27,347 nt of DNA from Lentzea aerocolonigenes (GTDB lineage: Bacteria; Actinomycetota; Actinomycetes; Mycobacteriales; Pseudonocardiaceae), in the NCBI RefSeq assembly GCF_000955955.1, contig NZ_JYJG01000352.1:1-27347 (forward strand). The letters are read 5' to 3'. Within the stretch, counting starts at the first letter, position 1. Each line of letters begins with the position of its first letter. The position numbers and the translations under genes were made by a program. The notes beneath the pieces are model-generated. The model had not been told where the DNA came from and ran no database searches. It saw only the letters and a list, made by a program, of their open reading frames with translations. This document shows, one piece after another, positions 25,321-27,347 of this stretch.

Positions 25321-26484
25321 ATGGCTCCCACGTACCCGTTCTCCGAGACCGACGCGCTGGTCCTCGATCCGACCTACGAACGTCTACGGCGCGAAGAGCC
25401 CGTCACGCGCGTGACGTATCCGTACGGCGGCGAGGGCTGGCTCGTCACGTCCTACGAGGAGACGAAGTTCGTCCTGGGCGACCCGAGATTCAGCAGAGCG
25501 CGAACGGTCGACCGCGACGTGCCGAGGATGCAGCCGCTCATCGCGCCCGGCGGTTCGATCCTCACGACCGACGGCGCGGACCACACGCGCATGCGTCGCC
25601 TGGTGTCGAAGGCGTTCACGGTGCGACGGATCGAGGAGCTGCGCCCGCGCGCGCAGCGGATCGTCGACGACCTGCTCGACCGGCTGGACAACCCCGGCGA
25701 CCTCGTCGAGGGGTTCTCGATGCCGTTCCCGATCACGGTCATCTGCGAGCTGCTCGGCGTGCCGTTCGAGGACCGCGCCGACTTCCGCCTCTGGTCGAAC
25801 CAGGCACTGTCCACGATCGGCAGCTACACGCCGGAAGAGGCGATGGACGGCGTCACGAAGCTGTACGCCTACTTCGCCGACCTCGTGGCCAAGCGCCGTG
25901 CGGAGCCCACCGACGACCTGATCAGCGCGCTCGTCGCGGCCCGTGACAACGAGGACCGGCTGAGCGAGGACGAGCTGGTGCGGTTCGGCATCACGTTGCT
26001 CGTCGCGGGCCACGAGACGACGGCGAACATGCTGGCCAACAGCGTTGTGACGTTGTTCGAGCACCCCAACGCCATGAAGAGCCTCAACGAGGACACGCTG
26101 CCGAACGCCATCGAGGAGCTGCTGAGGTTCATCCCGTTGGGCAGTGGCGCCGGCTTCACGCGCATCGCGACCGAGGACGTCCAGGTCGGCAACGCGCTCG
26201 TGAAGGAAGGCGACGCCGTGCTGGTGGTCGTGTCGTCGGCGAACCGCGACGAGTCGGTGTACCCGAAGAGCGACGAGCTGGACCTGGCGCGCGAGGTCGG
26301 CCAGCACCTGCAGTTCGGGCACGGCATCCACTTCTGCCTCGGCGCGCAGCTCGCGCGGATGGAACTGCAGGTGGCGCTGGGCACGTTGCTGCGCCGGATG
26401 CCCGGTCTGCGGCTCGCGGAGCCCGTCGAGTTCCGCAGGGGTTCGCTGGTCAGGGGCCCGGTGAAGCTCGTGGTGGCCTGGTAG
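25321..26484 (+). CDS. Cytochrome P450 (bacterial CYP105/107-like type)
   Basis: 387-residue soluble monooxygenase. The I-helix motif is LLVAGHETTANML, the EXXR motif is EELLRF, and the heme loop is FGHGIHFCLGAQLAR with the axial cysteine. The HTRMRRLVSKAFTVRRIEEL helix C region is typical of macrolide-type bacterial P450s. Substrate unknown. No ferredoxin gene adjoins it. It starts 16 nt after proA and ends about 180 nt before nadD. It inserts between genes that are functionally unrelated to it; biosynthetic genes are not present around it in this window. Confidence 0.94.
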   Translation: MAPTYPFSETDALVLDPTYERLRREEPVTRVTYPYGGEGWLVTSYEETKFVLGDPRFSRARTVDRDVPRMQPLIAPGGSILTTDGADHTRMRRLVSKAFTVRRIEELRPRAQRIVDDLLDRLDNPGDLVEGFSMPFPITVICELLGVPFEDRADFRLWSNQALSTIGSYTPEEAMDGVTKLYAYFADLVAKRRAEPTDDLISALVAARDNEDRLSEDELVRFGITLLVAGHETTANMLANSVVTLFEHPNAMKSLNEDTLPNAIEELLRFIPLGSGAGFTRIATEDVQVGNALVKEGDAVLVVVSSANRDESVYPKSDELDLAREVGQHLQFGHGIHFCLGAQLARMELQVALGTLLRRMPGLRLAEPVEFRRGSLVRGPVKLVVAW

Positions 26485-26573
26485 CGAAAAATCTTGGCGC
26501 AACCGCGTAAGGGGAGCCGCCGACGCGCGTTCCTCCATTGCGCGGCTCTGCTTCGGGGTGGGCCGCGACCCGC

Positions 26574-26598
26574 ACGGCCCGTCCTCCCCCAGGGCCGT
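26574..26598. repeat. Hairpin downstream of the second P450 gene
   Basis: A 7-bp inverted repeat (26574-26580 with 26592-26598, 11-nt loop) lies 90 nt after the P450 stop. No T-run follows. It may contribute to P450 transcript termination together with the stronger repeat at 26615-26652. Confidence 0.35.
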
Positions 26599-26614
26599 TC
26601 GGTGTGATCAGCAC

Positions 26615-26652
26615 GACGGGCGCCGGACCACGGGAGCGGTCCGGCGCCCGTC
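26615..26652. promoter_or_regulatory. Perfect 15-bp inverted repeat abutting the nadD -10 element
   Basis: Arms 26615-26629 and 26638-26652 are exact reverse complements, with an 8-nt loop. The right arm ends on the base just before the nadD -10 element, so the repeat fills the spacer and -35 region. No T-run follows. It could be a terminator for the P450 transcript, an operator for a dimeric regulator of nadD, or both. Confidence 0.55.
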
Positions 26653-26658
26653 TACGCT
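26653..26658 (+). promoter_or_regulatory. -10 element of nadD, leaderless start
   Basis: TACGCT is followed by 6 nt and the ATG at 26665. No ribosome binding site is present. The upstream flank is the perfect inverted repeat 26615-26652, and no -35 box is recognisable. Confidence 0.5.
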
Positions 26659-26664
26659 TTCCGG

Positions 26665-27246
26665 ATGCGCATCGGCGTCATGGGTGGCACGTTCGACCCG
26701 ATCCACCACGGCCACCTCGTGGCCGCGAGCGAGGTGCAGTCCAAGTTCGACCTGGACCGCGTGATCTTCGTGCCGACGGGTCAGCCCTGGCAGAAGGCGT
26801 CGCGCGAGGTCTCGCCAGCTGAGGACCGCTACCTGATGACGGTCATCGCCACGGCGTCGAACCCCCGGTTCTCGGTCAGTCGCGTGGACATCGACCGCGA
26901 CGGCCCCACGTACACGGTGGACACGCTCACCGACCTCAAGAAGCAGTACCCGGACGCCGACCTGTTCTTCATCACGGGTGCCGACGCGCTGGAGCAGATC
27001 CTGTCGTGGAAGCGCGCCGCCGACGCGTTCGATCTGGCCCACTTCATCGGGGTCACTCGTCCGGGTTACACGCTGAACGACCGTCACCTACCGCCGGGAG
27101 CGGTGTCGTTGATCGAGGTCCCGGCCATGGCGATCTCGTCCACCGGCTGTCGCGCAAGGACTGCCTCGGGCCAGCCGGTTTGGTATTTGGTCCCGGACGG
27201 TGTGGTCCAGTACATCGCGAAAACAGGCTTGTACTCCGAGTCGTGA
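26665..27246 (+). CDS. nadD: Nicotinate-nucleotide adenylyltransferase
   Basis: 193-residue enzyme that joins ATP and nicotinate mononucleotide to make deamido-NAD in NAD synthesis. The nucleotidyltransferase signature [11 protein letters not shown] is at residues 7-17 and the second motif ISSTxxR at 157-163. In that motif the sequence reads ISSTGCR; from memory relatives usually have ISSTDCR or similar, so this Gly is unusual but outside the fixed positions. Length is normal. The start ATG 26665 is leaderless by its -10 element. A short terminator follows directly. In actinobacteria rsfS often comes next, but it is not seen before the window ends. Confidence 0.97.
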   Translation: MRIGVMGGTFDPIHHGHLVAASEVQSKFDLDRVIFVPTGQPWQKASREVSPAEDRYLMTVIATASNPRFSVSRVDIDRDGPTYTVDTLTDLKKQYPDADLFFITGADALEQILSWKRAADAFDLAHFIGVTRPGYTLNDRHLPPGAVSLIEVPAMAISSTGCRARTASGQPVWYLVPDGVVQYIAKTGLYSES

Positions 27247-27265
27247 CCACCTTCGGGTGGATTTT
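27247..27265 (+). terminator. Rho-independent terminator after nadD, UUCG tetraloop
   Basis: A 5-bp stem CCACC/GGTGG closed by a C-TTCG-G tetraloop is followed by ATTTT (27261-27265). It begins directly at the nadD stop. The stem is short, but the tetraloop is exceptionally stable. Confidence 0.6.
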
Positions 27266-27287
27266 GCGTGCATCCGAGCGCGCGGGG

Positions 27288-27311
27288 AGCAACAATCAGC
27301 GGGTTGTTGCT
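27288..27311. repeat. Inverted repeat downstream of nadD
   Basis: An 8-bp perfect inverted repeat (27288-27295 with 27304-27311) has an 8-nt loop. It is AT-richer than its surroundings. It may be a second terminator element or belong to the promoter of a gene beyond the window edge. No gene is recognised in 27247-27347. Confidence 0.35.
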
Positions 27312-27347
27312 GGTTCGTGGAAGGCAAGACTTTGGCTACAGGCACCG

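Noticed and set aside
1..27347. tRNA, rRNA, insertion sequence, integrase or phage genes, attachment-site repeats
   Set aside because: None was recognised on either strand, including at the edges of the protease-phzF insertion and of the proB-proA accessory block; only a sequence search could exclude degenerate remnants.

Overview
The window is a GC-rich chromosomal segment of an actinomycete. The conserved blocks are actinobacterial: a paired B12-binding radical SAM protein and DUF2344 protein, an RNase E with a very large acidic and arginine-rich extension, then rplU-rpmA-obgE-proB, and later proA and nadD. Seven start codons sit 6-7 nt behind a -10 element, the leaderless arrangement common in this phylum. 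The many regulator, cytochrome P450, hydrolase and protease genes suggest a large-genome Pseudonocardiales-type organism (Lentzea/Saccharothrix/Amycolatopsis-like). The genus is an inference.

Layout. 54-641 is a GNAT acetyltransferase, divergent from a three-gene ABC exporter operon (697-3223). 3284-5245 is the radical SAM protein (TIGR03960 type). Its usual partner, the DUF2344 protein, starts only at 7716, because a reverse-strand pair (secreted S8 protease and PhzF-like protein, 5425-7562) lies between them. RNase E (8708-11728) follows, then L21, L27, the Obg GTPase and glutamate 5-kinase (11987-15266). From 15259 to 23975 there is an accessory block: MHS-type transporter, VOC protein, AraC regulator, DUF1772 membrane protein, P450, alpha/beta hydrolase, a truncated secreted-protein remnant, a small membrane protein, a PrsW-type protease and a RecQ helicase with a phosphoribosyltransferase-like tail. 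proA (24039-25304), a second P450 and nadD close the window.

How the genes work together. proB and proA encode the first two steps of proline synthesis but are separated by about 8.8 kb. rne, rplU, rpmA and obgE form a translation/RNA-processing block. recQ and the PrsW gene are co-directional, 43 nt apart. The protease and phzF genes overlap by 4 nt and are probably translationally coupled. The ABC genes overlap and form one operon. Four convergent pairs overlap at their 3' ends by 7-23 bp, so the accessory block is tightly packed and mostly lacks terminators.

No tRNA, rRNA, CRISPR array, insertion sequence or prophage gene was recognised. The points most worth following are the RecQ-phosphoribosyltransferase fusion next to an intramembrane protease, the insertion that splits the radical SAM/DUF2344 pair, the cluster of leaderless promoters, a perfect 15-bp inverted repeat abutting the nadD promoter, and a truncated secreted-protein remnant.
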